Shown here piece after piece: positions 15,166 through 25,313 of a stretch of 64,000 nt of DNA. Numbering within the stretch: the first letter of the stretch is position 1; each line of letters begins with the position of its first letter. Position numbers and translations under genes: made by a program. The stretch is from Nostoc sp. GT001 (GTDB taxonomy: Bacteria; Cyanobacteriota; Cyanobacteriia; Cyanobacteriales; Nostocaceae), in NCBI RefSeq assembly GCF_030382115.1, contig NZ_JAUDRJ010000003.1:4566713-4630712 (forward strand), in the 5' to 3' direction. The notes under the pieces are model-generated. The model had not been told where the DNA came from, ran no database searches, and worked only from the letters and a program-made list of their open reading frames with translations.

Positions 15166-16761
15166 ATGACAGACATAGCAACTACCACTAACCTTAATAA
15201 GTTTGAGAAATTAAAAGCAGAAAAAGATGGACTTGCCATCAAAAGTGAAATAGAGAAATTTGCCGCTCTGGGTTGGGAGGCGATGAACGAAACAGATCGC
15301 GATCATCGACTCAAATGGGTAGGCGTGTTTTTTCGGCCAGTTACTCCAGGCAAGTTTATGATGCGGTTGCGGATGCCTAACGGTATTCTTACAAGCAGCC
15401 AGATACGTGTTTTGGCCCAAGTAGTGCAACGTTACGGTGATGATGGTTGCGCTGATATTACTACCAGACAGAATATTCAATTACGGGGGATTAGGATTGA
15501 AGATTTACCAGATATCTTTAATAGATTTCACGCAGTTGGTTTAACCAGTGTGCAGTCAGGGATGGATAACGTTCGCAATATCACAGGCGATCCCGTGGCG
15601 GGGTTAGATGCAGATGAGTTGTACGACACGCGAGAGTTAGTACAGCAAATTCAAGATATGCTCACCAACAAAGGCGAAGGAAACCCAGAGTTTAGCAACT
15701 TACCACGGAAGTTTAATATTGCGATCGCAGGTGGACGAGACAATTCGGTTCACGCTGAAATTAACGATTTAGCTTTTGTGCCAGCATTTAAGGAAGCAGG
15801 GGAGCAAAATTTCCCGTCTGCCGATTCCCACGACAAAATTTTTGGGTTTAACGTTATAGTTGGTGGCTTTTTCTCAGCTAAACGTTGTGAAGCGGCGATT
15901 CCTCTAAATGCTTGGGTGGCTCCTGAAGATGTAGTCGCTGTGTGTAGAGCGGTTTTGGAAGTATTTCGCGATCATGGGCCACGTGCAAATCGGCAAAAAT
16001 CCCGCTTGATGTGGCTAATCGATGAATGGGGTTTAGATAAGTTTCGAGCAGAAGTTGAAAGCCGTTTGGGTAAATCATTATTACCCGCAGCAGCAAAAGA
16101 CGAAATCGACTGGGAAAAACGCGACCACATCGGGGTATATAAACAAAAACAAGCAGGATTAAATTACGCAGGTTTGAACATTCCTGTTGGTCGGTTGTAT
16201 GCCGAAGATATGTTTGAAATCGCTCGTCTAGCAGAAGTTTACGGTACTGGCGAAATCCGTTTCACAGTTGAGCAAAATATCGTCATTCCCAACATTGCTG
16301 ACTCACGTTTAGCAACATTTTTAACAGAAACGTTGCTGGAAAGATTTTCGATTAACCCTGGTTTACTGGCGCGATCGCTAGTATCTTGCACAGGCGCACA
16401 ATTTTGCAACTTTGCCCTCATAGAAACCAAAAACCGCGCCCTGGCAATGATTAAAATCTTAGAAGAAGAGTTAACCTTTACCAAACCAGTGCGAATTCAC
16501 TGGACAGGTTGCCCCAACTCTTGCGGACAACCGCAAGTTGCAGACATCGGCTTGATGGGAACTAAAACTCGTAAAAATGGCAAAACCTTGGAAGGTGTTG
16601 ACATCTATATGGGCGGCAAAGTTGGCAAAGATGCCCATTTGGGAACTTGCATCATCAAAGGCATACCATGCGAAGATTTGCAACCAATATTGCAAGACTT
16701 ACTCATCCAAAAGTTTGGGGCAAAACTCAAGCAAGAAGCCTTACTAGTTGGTAACTGCTAG
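15166..16761 (+). CDS. nirA: Ferredoxin-nitrite reductase
   Basis: 531 residues, the usual NirA length. It reduces nitrite to ammonium with six electrons from ferredoxin. The siroheme/4Fe-4S ligands are C408 and C414 (SCTGAQFCNFA) and C449 and C453 (TGCPNSCGQPQ). N-terminal ferrodoxin-like half-domains (GKFMMRLRMPNGILTS, TTRQNIQLRGI) are present and duplicated in the second half (GEIRFTVEQNIVIPN). It is followed by a tandem repeat array, then nrtP and narB in the same direction. Expression should depend on NtcA, and probably on NtcB, through the upstream promoter. Confidence 0.96.
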   Translation: MTDIATTTNLNKFEKLKAEKDGLAIKSEIEKFAALGWEAMNETDRDHRLKWVGVFFRPVTPGKFMMRLRMPNGILTSSQIRVLAQVVQRYGDDGCADITTRQNIQLRGIRIEDLPDIFNRFHAVGLTSVQSGMDNVRNITGDPVAGLDADELYDTRELVQQIQDMLTNKGEGNPEFSNLPRKFNIAIAGGRDNSVHAEINDLAFVPAFKEAGEQNFPSADSHDKIFGFNVIVGGFFSAKRCEAAIPLNAWVAPEDVVAVCRAVLEVFRDHGPRANRQKSRLMWLIDEWGLDKFRAEVESRLGKSLLPAAAKDEIDWEKRDHIGVYKQKQAGLNYAGLNIPVGRLYAEDMFEIARLAEVYGTGEIRFTVEQNIVIPNIADSRLATFLTETLLERFSINPGLLARSLVSCTGAQFCNFALIETKNRALAMIKILEEELTFTKPVRIHWTGCPNSCGQPQVADIGLMGTKTRKNGKTLEGVDIYMGGKVGKDAHLGTCIIKGIPCEDLQPILQDLLIQKFGAKLKQEALLVGNC

Positions 16762-16792
16762 TACTTATTAGGGGTATTCGGCATTGGGTAAA

Positions 16793-16949
16793 ACTCAACC
16801 TTTGACTTTCAAGACTTAACCTTTGACCCTAAAGGCTCAACCTTCGACCTTAAAGGCTTAACCTTCGACCTTAAAGACTTAACCTTCGACCTTAAAGACT
16901 TAACCCTCGACCTTAAAGGCTTAACCTTCGACCTTAAAGGCTCAACTTT
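16793..16949 (+). repeat. 21-bp tandem repeat array between nirA and nrtP
   Basis: Seven units of 21 bp (16793-16939) with consensus CTTAACCTTCGACCTTAAAG plus one base, then a partial eighth. Each unit is three heptamers. One frame through the array is open and would read LTFDLKG repeatedly, but it has no start codon. It fills most of the 230-bp intergenic gap. Confidence 0.9.
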
Positions 16950-16991
16950 GGCTACCTCTTCACCGTATTTTATTCAATTAGAAAGATTGGA

Positions 16992-18494
16992 ATGCTTAAA
17001 AACTTATTTTCATTTAGCGATCGCTACCGCATTTTACATCAGACTTGGTTTGCTTTCTTTCTCACCTTTGTATGTTGGTTTAACTTTGCTCCCTTCGCTA
17101 CAACCATTGGCAAAGAGCTAAGTTTAGCGCCTGAGCAAATCAAAACTTTGGGCATCTGTAACCTCGCCCTCACAATCCCTGCACGGCTAATTATTGGTAT
17201 GCTTCTGGATCGTTTTGGTCCCAGAATCACCTACTCAATCCTGCTGATGTTTGCGGTAGTTCCTTGTTTGGCGACAGCACTAGCGCAAGACTTTAATCAA
17301 CTAGTCATCAGTCGTTTGCTGATGGGAATTGTCGGATCTGGGTTTGTGGTGGGTATCCGCATGGTGGCCGAATGGTTCGAGCCGAAGGAGATGGGAATTG
17401 CTCAAGGTATTTATGGAGGTTGGGGAAACTTTGGGGCTTTTGGCGCAGAGTTTGCCTTGCCGATACTTGCAGTTTCTACGAGTTTTTTCGCTGGTGGTGC
17501 TTCTAACTGGCGGTTTGCGATCGCACTTACAGGGATAATTACAGCCATCTATGGCGTAATTTATTACAACAGTGTCCAAGATACGCCCACAGGTAAAGTC
17601 TACAAAAAACCTAAGAAAAATGGTTCTCTAGAAGTAACCAGTGTTAAAAGCTTTTGGGCGCTGATTGTCTCGAATTTTGGTTTAATTTTCGCTCTAGGTT
17701 TATTAGCTTGGCGCTTGGAACAAAAGAACATTCACTTCCTAACTTTAAGCCAAATGTATCTGGCTTGGTTAGTATTAGCAGGATTGTTTGCTTACCAAAG
17801 TTACCAAGCTTGGCAGGTAAACCGAGAACTTCTAATTGGCAAGAAAACTTACGCTCCATCTGAACGCTTTCAATTTGGTCAAGTAGCTTTACTCGAATTC
17901 ACTTACATAACTAACTTTGGCAGCGAACTAGCGGTTGTTTCCATGCTCCCAGCATTCTTTGAAAAAACTTTTGCTTTAGAACATGTTGTAGCTGGGATGA
18001 TTGCTGCTACCTATCCATTCTTAAATTTAGTTTCTCGTCCCAGTGGTGGCTTAATTTCTGATAAATTTAGCTCCCGTAAATGGACAATGACAATTATCAG
18101 TGCCGGCATCGGTGTTAGTTATTTGATTGCACATTTTATTAATGGTAATTGGCCGATTCCAGTAGCGATCGCAGTCACAATGTTTGCCGCTTACTTTGCC
18201 CAAGCTGGCTGCGGTGCAACCTACAGCATCGTCCCCCTAATTAAGAAAGAAGCCACTGGACAAATTGCTGGAAATGTGGGAGCTTACGGTAATTTTGGCG
18301 GCGTAGTTTACCTGACAATTTTTAGCTTAACCGACGCTCCAACACTATTTAGCACAATGGGTTTAGCTGCACTAGTCTGTGCTTTTATGTGTGCCTTCTT
18401 CCTCAAAGAACCAAAAGGTTCCTTTGCCGCTACATTTGAGGGTGAATTACCAGAAACCGCAACGAAAAACCCTATCTTCTTAACTGAAGAATAA
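16992..18494 (+). CDS. nrtP: Nitrate/nitrite permease (MFS)
   Basis: 500 residues with about twelve membrane segments, the NrtP/NarK type of major facilitator that takes up nitrate and nitrite. The first helices (HQTWFAFFLTFVCWFNFAPF), the loop GMLLDRFGPR, the nitrate-signature-like GGWGNFGAFGAEF, and its second-half counterpart GNVGAYGNFGG are present. The central cytoplasmic loop (residues ~195-215, KKPKKNGSLE) is basic. Filamentous freshwater Nostocales often use the ABC transporter NrtABCD; here the MFS form sits between nirA and narB. Confidence 0.93.
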   Translation: MLKNLFSFSDRYRILHQTWFAFFLTFVCWFNFAPFATTIGKELSLAPEQIKTLGICNLALTIPARLIIGMLLDRFGPRITYSILLMFAVVPCLATALAQDFNQLVISRLLMGIVGSGFVVGIRMVAEWFEPKEMGIAQGIYGGWGNFGAFGAEFALPILAVSTSFFAGGASNWRFAIALTGIITAIYGVIYYNSVQDTPTGKVYKKPKKNGSLEVTSVKSFWALIVSNFGLIFALGLLAWRLEQKNIHFLTLSQMYLAWLVLAGLFAYQSYQAWQVNRELLIGKKTYAPSERFQFGQVALLEFTYITNFGSELAVVSMLPAFFEKTFALEHVVAGMIAATYPFLNLVSRPSGGLISDKFSSRKWTMTIISAGIGVSYLIAHFINGNWPIPVAIAVTMFAAYFAQAGCGATYSIVPLIKKEATGQIAGNVGAYGNFGGVVYLTIFSLTDAPTLFSTMGLAALVCAFMCAFFLKEPKGSFAATFEGELPETATKNPIFLTEE

Positions 18495-18549
18495 TCAATT
18501 CAAGGATGAAATAGAAAACTCACTATAGCAATCCTTGCAGTAAACAAAA

Positions 18550-18582
18550 AGATCCCCGACTTCTTGAAGAAGTCGGGGATCT
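18550..18582 (+). terminator. Perfect hairpin after nrtP
   Basis: AGATCCCCGACTTCTT and AAGAAGTCGGGGATCT are perfect 16-base arms separated by one base. There is an A-run before but no T-run after, so it may be a dispersed palindromic repeat that works as an RNA end stabiliser rather than a classical terminator. Confidence 0.5.
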
Positions 18583-18666
18583 GAGCCTCCACTGCTTACT
18601 ACAAACCCTCAACCTGGCGCTACATCTGAGGTTGCACAATCAAAATAACAAAATGGTACAACTGCC

Positions 18667-20907
18667 ATGAGTGAATTTACCAAAACTCTCTGTCCCTACT
18701 GTGGTGTTGGCTGCGGTTTAGAAGTTTCACCTCCAGCCCAACTTGGCAAAGCAACTAATCGAGATAGCCAAGGAAATCCAACTTGGCGGGTGCGCGGCGA
18801 TAAAGCCCACCCATCTAGTCAGGGTATGGTTTGCGTCAAAGGTGCAACGATCGCAGAATCTTTAGATAAAAATAGATTACATTACCCAATGGTGCGAGAC
18901 TCATTAGATCAAGAGTTTTGCCGCGTTAGTTGGGATGAAGCTTTTGATCTCATCGCCAAACGTATTCAAACTATCCGCTTCACACAAGGGCCAGAAGCCC
19001 TATGTATGTATGGTTCCGGTCAGTTCCAAACCGAGGATTATTACATCGCCCAGAAACTCATGAAAGGCTGTCTAGGTACTAATAATTTTGATGCCAACTC
19101 TCGCTTATGTATGTCTAGTGCTGTGGCTGGGTACATTCAAAGTTTTGGCTCAGATGGGCCTCCATGCTGTTACGAAGACTTAGAATTAACCGACTGTGCA
19201 TTTTTAATTGGTACTAATACAGCCGAATGTCACCCCATCGTTTTCAATCGGCTGGAAAAATATCACAAAAAGAACCGCAAAGTCAAAATGATTGTGGTTG
19301 ATCCCCGTCGCACACCAACCGCAGAAGCCGCTGATTTGCATTTAGCCATTCGTCCCGGTACAGATATCGATTTATTGAACGGCATCGCCCACTTGTTGAT
19401 GCGCTGGAACTACATTGATACGATGTTCATGGACGACTGCACCAGCAACTTTCCGGCTTATGCTGAAGTAATTCGCCATTACCCGCCAGAAGTAGTGGCT
19501 CGTCAATGTGGAATCAGCATTGAAGATTTAGAAACAGCAGCTCGCTATTGGGGTGAATCGCAGCGCGTACTGTCTTTGTGGTCAATGGGTGTGAATCAAT
19601 CCTCAGAAGGGACGGCTAAAGTAAGAACGATTATTAACCTGCACCTAATGACTGGACAGATTGGCAAACCTGGAGCTGGCCCTTTTTCTCTCACTGGTCA
19701 ACCGAACGCGATGGGAGGAAGGGAAACCGGAGGTTTGGCACATTTATTACCGGGTTATCGGGTGGTGAAAAATCCTCAGCACCGTGCAGAAGTTGAAGAG
19801 TTTTGGGGACTTAAGCCGGGACAGATTTCGCCCAATCCTGGTTTGACTGCTTGGGATATGATTACTGGGTTGGAAAATGATGCTGTAGGGTTACTGTGGA
19901 TTGCAGCTACTAATCCCGCTGTGAGTATGCCAGATTTGGAGCGGACTAAAAAGGCATTGTTGCGATCGCCTTTCACCATTTACCAAGACGCATATTATCC
20001 TACAGAAACCTCTGCCTACGCTCACGTTCTATTACCAGCAGCCCAGTGGGGTGAAAAAACTGGCGTGATGACAAATTCTGAACGCGTAGTAACTCTGTGT
20101 TCAGCATTTCGCCAACCGCCAAGAGAAGCTAAAGCCGATTGGGAAATTTTTGCCGAAGTTGGACGTAGATTAGGTTTTGAAAGAGAATTTGCCTTTGCTA
20201 ACTCTGCGGAAGTTTACGCTGAGTTTGTCAAACTAACTAAAACTCGTCCCTGCGATATGACAGGTCTGAGTCACGCGCAATTACAAGCAGAAGGCCCAAC
20301 TCAATGGCCTCACCCAGAAAAAAGTTATGAGTTAAGAGTTAGGAGTTATGAATTAGAATCTTCAACTCCTAACTCCTCACTCCTAACTCCTAATTCCAAA
20401 CGCCTCTACACCAATCTCCGCTTCCACACCCCTGATGGACGCGCTCGATTTGGGGCATATTACTCCAAGGGATTGGCAGAACCGCCAGACCCAGATTATC
20501 CGTTTGTGCTAACGAATGGACGACTTTACGGACATTGGCATACGCAAACACGCACCGGTCGAATTGAAAAAATTTGCAAAATGCATCCCGAACCGTTTAT
20601 CGAAATTCATCCCCGTGATGCTGCTCGGCTAGGTATTGTCGATAATATGGATGTAGAAGTGCGATCGCGTCGGGGTAAAGCCAAGTTTCCTGCTAAAGTA
20701 ACAAAAGCGATCGCACCTGGTACAGTCTTTGTCCCTATGCACTGGGGTTCACTGTGGGCAGATAATGCTGAAGCCAACGCCCTCACCCATCCAGAATCTT
20801 GCCCCGATTCGCTGCAACCAGAATTAAAAGCCTGCGCTGTGCAGTTGATACCAATTTCGGTGGAAGTTCTCATCAAAGATTATCAACTCCAGTCCTCACA
20901 ATGGTAA
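18667..20907 (+). CDS. narB: Ferredoxin-dependent nitrate reductase
   Basis: 746 residues, molybdopterin oxidoreductase family. It reduces nitrate to nitrite with ferredoxin. The N-terminal 4Fe-4S ligands are C9, C12, C16 and C56 ([15 protein letters not shown]); the likely Mo-ligand cysteine is in [13 protein letters not shown]. The C-terminal molybdopterin-binding domain ([20 protein letters not shown], then [10 protein letters not shown]) is intact. Residues ~553-577 ([20 protein letters not shown]...) come from an inserted repeat and replace a loop before the C-terminal domain. The gene follows nrtP with the same orientation; narM lies 900 bp downstream. Confidence 0.95.
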   Translation: MSEFTKTLCPYCGVGCGLEVSPPAQLGKATNRDSQGNPTWRVRGDKAHPSSQGMVCVKGATIAESLDKNRLHYPMVRDSLDQEFCRVSWDEAFDLIAKRIQTIRFTQGPEALCMYGSGQFQTEDYYIAQKLMKGCLGTNNFDANSRLCMSSAVAGYIQSFGSDGPPCCYEDLELTDCAFLIGTNTAECHPIVFNRLEKYHKKNRKVKMIVVDPRRTPTAEAADLHLAIRPGTDIDLLNGIAHLLMRWNYIDTMFMDDCTSNFPAYAEVIRHYPPEVVARQCGISIEDLETAARYWGESQRVLSLWSMGVNQSSEGTAKVRTIINLHLMTGQIGKPGAGPFSLTGQPNAMGGRETGGLAHLLPGYRVVKNPQHRAEVEEFWGLKPGQISPNPGLTAWDMITGLENDAVGLLWIAATNPAVSMPDLERTKKALLRSPFTIYQDAYYPTETSAYAHVLLPAAQWGEKTGVMTNSERVVTLCSAFRQPPREAKADWEIFAEVGRRLGFEREFAFANSAEVYAEFVKLTKTRPCDMTGLSHAQLQAEGPTQWPHPEKSYELRVRSYELESSTPNSSLLTPNSKRLYTNLRFHTPDGRARFGAYYSKGLAEPPDPDYPFVLTNGRLYGHWHTQTRTGRIEKICKMHPEPFIEIHPRDAARLGIVDNMDVEVRSRRGKAKFPAKVTKAIAPGTVFVPMHWGSLWADNAEANALTHPESCPDSLQPELKACAVQLIPISVEVLIKDYQLQSSQW
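20326..20398 (+). repeat. Inverted STRR-type repeat inserted in narB
   Basis: GTTAAGAGTTAGGAGTTATG on the left is mirrored by CTCCTAACTCCTCACTCCTAA on the right, the same GAGTTAGGAGT heptamer family as the non-coding copies at 57610-57690 and 60925-60952. It is open in the narB frame and inserts about 25 residues. Confidence 0.8.
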
Positions 20908-21230
20908 ACTGCAAAGTGTAGCTCTAAAGTGGTAATTTATAACCAGCAATAGGTAATTTTGTCAATAATTAATAGTCAATAGTTATTATCATTTTTTATA
21001 ACTCTCTAATTTGGACTGTTACCAATTACTATATCTAAGGGGTCACAATCTCTAGTAACAAGAGGTTTGACAAGCGTGAATGGTAAGTTTTTTGATATGT
21101 CTAAGAGTTGCAAAACTGAATTACGAATTACGTTAGCGCAGCGTTAGCGACGCAGGAGCGTCATTACGAATTACGAATTATTTTAATCCTCTAGATTTAT
21201 CTATAGGATTTTCTTTTATTTTAGAATCGG
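20908..21230. other. Gene-free stretch with repeats
   Basis: No gene seen in 323 bp. From ~21112 to 21182 there are ATTACGAATTACG heptamers around a GCGCAGCGTTAGCGACGC palindrome. The rest is AT-rich and may hold the promoter of the downstream membrane-protein gene. Confidence 0.5.
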
Positions 21231-21698
21231 GTGCAGCAGATGAGAAAACTAGTGAGGCGAATTCTAGGAGCTACCAAAGATGAGAACTTCATGCACATCA
21301 TTGAAAACATAGAAGTGCTAGTTTCTAAAATTCTATCTATTTTTATGGTGGTCGTAATTTTGGTAGCGATCGCAGATTTAGGAGTTTTTATTTTTAAAGA
21401 ATTATTTACAATACCTTATGGTAAGTTTAACACAACGCTGTATAAGGTTTTCGGTTTATTTTTAAATATTTTAATTGCCTTAGAAATCCTAGAAAATATT
21501 ACAGCCTATTTAAGAAGACACGTTTTTCAAGTTGAATTAGTGATTGTCACTTCTTTAATTGCTGTTGCCAGAAAAATTATTATTCTTGACTTAGAAAAAA
21601 TTGGAGGTCTTGATATAATTGGTCTAGGTGTAGCTATTCTTGCCTTATCAATTAGTTATTTGATAATCCGTCTCAGTAATTCCAAAGATGCAAGTTGA
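21231..21698 (+). CDS. PsiE-like integral membrane protein
   Basis: 155 residues with four hydrophobic helices (ILSIFMVVVILVAIADLGVF, LFLNILIALEIL, VELVIVTSLIAVARKIII, GLGVAILALSISYLIIRL), matching the phosphate-starvation-inducible PsiE family. The conserved helix-2/3 loop ENITAYLRRHVFQVE is present. Function of the family is not established. Start is GTG at 21231 or ATG at 21240; no strong ribosome site decides. It stands between narB and narM, close to the latter, which may be chance. Confidence 0.75.
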   Translation: MQQMRKLVRRILGATKDENFMHIIENIEVLVSKILSIFMVVVILVAIADLGVFIFKELFTIPYGKFNTTLYKVFGLFLNILIALEILENITAYLRRHVFQVELVIVTSLIAVARKIIILDLEKIGGLDIIGLGVAILALSISYLIIRLSNSKDAS

Positions 21699-21804
21699 AG
21701 TAATTCGTAATGGTGATTTATACCCCACCACAAAACTTGCCACTTTTTTCATTCCCTATTCCCTATTCCCCATACTCCCCCATCAACTTTGGGGTTGTCG
21801 AACA

Positions 21805-22257
21805 ATGACAGATTTCTTTGAATTTGAAGCAGACTTTGTTGATTCTCTGCGTTGCATCCCCATGCAGGTGCGTTGTAAATTAGATACCTGTGGCATCAAG
21901 TTAAAATTGCCTGACTGGAATCAAATGACTACAGCCGAGCGTCAAGCTTTAGTCGAATTACCTTGCACTACAGAAACGGAAATTCAGTCTTACCGCCAGC
22001 ATATCGAGCAATTAATTCTACAACGCACAGGTACACCAGCGACAAAATTGCCCATTGATCCTCATCCTGCATGGCTAGACTCTGCCACTGTACCAGCTAG
22101 CCTTCAGGAAAAAGCTCAAGAAATAGGTGTAACCTTGACACAGCAAAATTGGGCAGCTTTAACACCCTTACAGCGTTTTGCTTTAATTAAACTTAGCCAG
22201 CCAGGACATGAAAACAAAAATTTTAAGAGAGCGATCGCAGAATTCCATCTGCTTTAA
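21805..22257 (+). CDS. narM: Nitrate reductase associated protein NarM
   Basis: 150 residues from the ATG at 21805; an in-frame upstream extension covers repeat sequence (TTCCCTATTCCC) and is not part of the gene. It matches the cyanobacterial nitrate-reductase-associated family: FFEFEADFVDSLRCIPMQVR at the N-terminus, KLDTCGIKLKL, and PLQRFALIKLSQPGHENKNF at the C-terminus. NarM is needed for active NarB in cyanobacteria, probably in cofactor insertion or maturation. Position near narB supports the call. Confidence 0.85.
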   Translation: MTDFFEFEADFVDSLRCIPMQVRCKLDTCGIKLKLPDWNQMTTAERQALVELPCTTETEIQSYRQHIEQLILQRTGTPATKLPIDPHPAWLDSATVPASLQEKAQEIGVTLTQQNWAALTPLQRFALIKLSQPGHENKNFKRAIAEFHLL

Positions 22258-22294
22258 TTTGCCATTCGAGCATATTCGTTGAATTATCGTCTTC

Positions 22295-24445
22295 TTAGTC
22301 TCCTAAAGGCAAGCTAATAGGTATCTCAATATGAAACTCAGTTCCTTGTTCTGGTATTGATAAACACGTAAGTTTTCCTTTATGCTTCTCTACTACAATC
22401 TGATAGCTAATTGATAACCCTAACCCTGTACCTATCCCTACTGGCTTAGTTGTAAAGAAAGGGTCAAACAATCTTTTTAGTACATTCTCTGGTATTCCTA
22501 CTCCATTATCAACAAACCGAATCACGACCTTCCCATGAGGAGATAATTGAGTAAAAATATTGATAGTACTGGGTGCTTCTTGCATCTGTTCAATAGACCG
22601 CTTTGCATCCCGTTGTTCTAATGCATCTAAAGCATTAACCAGAATGTTCATAAAAACTTGATTTAGCTGCCCTGCATAGCATTCTACAAAAGGTAGCTTG
22701 CCATATTCCTTAATGATTTCAATTGCTGGACGGTTATGTTGTGCCTTGAGGCGATGTTCTAGAATTACTAAAGTACTATCAATCCCTAAGTGAATATCCA
22801 CGGCTTTACATTCCGCTTCATCCATACGGGAGAAATTTCGTAATGAAAGAACGATTTGTTTAATTCTATCTGCCCCCATTTTCATTGACGAGAGTAACTT
22901 GGGCAAATCCGCCATTAAAAATTCTAGATCAATGGCTTCTATCTGTTCTTGAATAACCTTGACGGGATTCGGATAATGTTCTTGGTAAAGCTCAATCAAA
23001 AGCAGCAAATCGTTAATGTATTCGTTAGCAGGCTGAATATTGCTGTAGATGAAGCTCGTAGGATTATTGATTTCGTGAGCAACTCCAGCAACCAATTGAC
23101 CAATAGAAGACATTTTTTCGCTTTGTAGCAAATGAGCTTGGGTGCTTTGGAGTTCTTTCAGAGCGCACTCTAAATCTTCCGCTTTTTGCCGTAAAGTTTC
23201 TTCCGCGGTTTTGAGTTCGCTGATATCCCTGGCGATCGTCGAGAAATATTCAACTTTTCCATCAGGTGATTTGTGAGCAATAATCAGTTGGGATATGGGA
23301 ATTTCTCGTCCATCTGCTTTTAAAAGAGCCGTTTCCCCAACCCAATCACCGACTCGAACTGATTCTGGTAATCCTTGATTATGGATAATATCATTTGCCC
23401 ATTTCGGATGATTTTGGCACAAATTTCTCTCCTGAAAAGATTCTTTTTCCCCCAGTTCTAATATTTTGCGAGCTGCTTTATTAAAGTAAAGAACCCGCCC
23501 AGTTAAGTCAGCAGTGCTGATAAAGTCTGGTGCTGCTTCTAGAATTGCCAACAACTTCGCCTGTTCTTTCTCGGCTTGTTTATGCTCGCTAATATCACGA
23601 GATACACCAACAGTCATGATCGTTTGACCTAATTCGTTACGAATAGCAGATTTGATTGTATGGAATAGGCGTACTTCGCCATCGTACCGAGTTACTGGCT
23701 CTTGGGGAATTTCTAGGGTCTGTCCACTTTCAAATACGTAAGCATCATCTTTGATATATTGCAGGGTATGATCTACTTCGTTGAAGGGTGCATCAATCAT
23801 ATTTTGAAGCTGTTCCTCATTCATACCGTAATAATCACGGAATGCCTTATTTGCCCAAATAATTCGAGATTTAGCACCTTTAACCAGCACCATATCTGTA
23901 ATTGCATCAAGAATTTGCTGATAGGTCTTTTCGTTTTCGCGCAGAGCGTTTTCAAAAGATTTTACTTTTGTAATATCCTGCACTGTTGAAACAATACTAA
24001 TTACCTTGCCATCAACGTTAGTTATAGGAGTGTGACACCAATCACAAATAATCACTCTTCCATGTTTTGTCAAGTTCTTACTGAGATTATTACCTCCCAC
24101 TTTCTCTTCAATTAATAACTCCATTATTTTGATGACTTGTAATCTCTCACTTTCTGGCACAATTATTTCTGGTACTTGACAACCGAGTACTTCACTTTTG
24201 CTGTATCCAAATAGTTGTTCAGCAGCCGGATTCCATTGTATTACTTGAAACGCTGTATTCCACTCAATTAAAGGTAAAGGATTACGTTCCATAAGTAATA
24301 AAATTTTATCTTGCAACTGTTTAAAATCTGGTTCTGCTAATTGATGTGCAATTTCTTGACCATTTATACTGACTTCATCAACTTTTAGCGCTTGGTTTAC
24401 AGAAAAATTGTTGCTGGATTGAATGCCTTGCTGTTGAAAGTTCAT
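22295..24445 (-). CDS. Multi-PAS sensor histidine kinase
   Basis: 716 residues. Three PAS domains with PAC segments cover ~45-420 (PLPLIEWNTAFQVIQWNPAA, ILDAITDMVLVKG, LLAILEAAPDFISTADLTG). A coiled segment leads to the dimerisation domain with the phospho-accepting H457 (GQLVAGVAHEINNPTSFIYS). The ATPase domain has an N-box (QVFMNILVNALDAL), G1 (VDNGVGIP) and G2 (GIGTGLGLSISYQIV). No transmembrane segment is seen, so it is cytoplasmic. No response regulator is adjacent; the signal is unknown. Confidence 0.92.
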   Translation of the reverse strand: MNFQQQGIQSSNNFSVNQALKVDEVSINGQEIAHQLAEPDFKQLQDKILLLMERNPLPLIEWNTAFQVIQWNPAAEQLFGYSKSEVLGCQVPEIIVPESERLQVIKIMELLIEEKVGGNNLSKNLTKHGRVIICDWCHTPITNVDGKVISIVSTVQDITKVKSFENALRENEKTYQQILDAITDMVLVKGAKSRIIWANKAFRDYYGMNEEQLQNMIDAPFNEVDHTLQYIKDDAYVFESGQTLEIPQEPVTRYDGEVRLFHTIKSAIRNELGQTIMTVGVSRDISEHKQAEKEQAKLLAILEAAPDFISTADLTGRVLYFNKAARKILELGEKESFQERNLCQNHPKWANDIIHNQGLPESVRVGDWVGETALLKADGREIPISQLIIAHKSPDGKVEYFSTIARDISELKTAEETLRQKAEDLECALKELQSTQAHLLQSEKMSSIGQLVAGVAHEINNPTSFIYSNIQPANEYINDLLLLIELYQEHYPNPVKVIQEQIEAIDLEFLMADLPKLLSSMKMGADRIKQIVLSLRNFSRMDEAECKAVDIHLGIDSTLVILEHRLKAQHNRPAIEIIKEYGKLPFVECYAGQLNQVFMNILVNALDALEQRDAKRSIEQMQEAPSTINIFTQLSPHGKVVIRFVDNGVGIPENVLKRLFDPFFTTKPVGIGTGLGLSISYQIVVEKHKGKLTCLSIPEQGTEFHIEIPISLPLGD

Positions 24446-24926
24446 CCTATCTAACTGACTAATAGATTTGTTTGGTTCTTAAATCTAGGATTCCCTATTA
24501 TTTAGGTAATATAACATTCCTCTTTCTGATAACATCTATCTGTTGGAAATCGTAGTAAAAAGAGGACAACTCCGAAGGCATAAGTACGTCCATTAAATGT
24601 CTCCAAGAGGTAGCAGCTATATCCTTACCTCTTCAACTATAGGACTAATATTTGATTTCTGAACAAATCTGCGCAGTCTCATTTGTTCCCTGTTGCCTAC
24701 CTAAACAGATAAATTCAATAATCAAAGCGGATTCCTATAGTTAATTGTTGCCTGAATCAATATAAAATATCAATTTCGAGCGTGACCTGATTCCAGAACT
24801 TTTGTTAGACCCTCCATAATCCGAAATCAATAATTCATCTCATCCAAATGAAGATACCTACGAATATAAAAGTTTTATCTAAAACTGAGGCAGATATTTA
24901 GATTTGTTTATAATTGGCAGTACTGA
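24446..24926. other. Gene-free stretch
   Basis: No gene, clear promoter or repeat was recognised. It probably includes the promoter of the kinase and the lost 5' part of the hydrolase remnant that follows. Confidence 0.4.
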
Positions 24927-25163
24927 TTTGCGATCGCCTATCTTCAACAAAATACGAACTGTATGATGTTAGTAGGTGACTCGTCTGGTACTCAGATTGC
25001 GGCAGCAATTGCGACATTGATCGCGAATCCCGTCTATGCAGACAAACTTGGTATCCGGCCTGCTTTGCAGTCAGGCCCAGTCAAGGCAGCGCTACTGAAT
25101 TGTCGAGGCTATGATATTAACGGCGTTAACTATGTTTTTTTAAGATACATTACATTTTGTTAA
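24927..25163 (+). pseudogene. Alpha/beta hydrolase fragment
   Basis: An open stretch reads AIAYLQQNTNCMMLVGDSSG then TQIAAAIATLIANPVYADKLGI and VKAALLNCRGYD. This is the nucleophile-elbow region (G-D-S-S-G) of an esterase/lipase-like alpha/beta hydrolase, normally about 300 residues. The N-terminal HGGG region and the C-terminal acid and His are missing, and the frame ends in unrelated sequence. A gene remnant is the best reading. Confidence 0.6.
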
Positions 25164-25313
25164 CTTGCCACTCTGAAATAATACATGACAGCACAGTGAT
25201 TGATGTGATATATCAAAAACTCGTATATCAACTAACGCCAAAAAAGCTGACTCTAAATTAATATCTATTCTATAAACAACTATTGATGACTAATAGGTAA
25301 GGGTAACAAATAT

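Noticed and set aside
16793..16949. CRISPR array between nirA and nrtP
   Set aside because: Units are contiguous 21-mers with no spacers; it is a simple tandem repeat.
16793..17110. Protein made of LTFDLKG heptads
   Set aside because: The frame is open but has no start codon or ribosome site and runs out of frame into nrtP.
18550..18582. Classical terminator after nrtP
   Set aside because: Kept only as a hairpin at moderate confidence: no T-run follows, and it resembles a dispersed repeat; narB may be co-transcribed.
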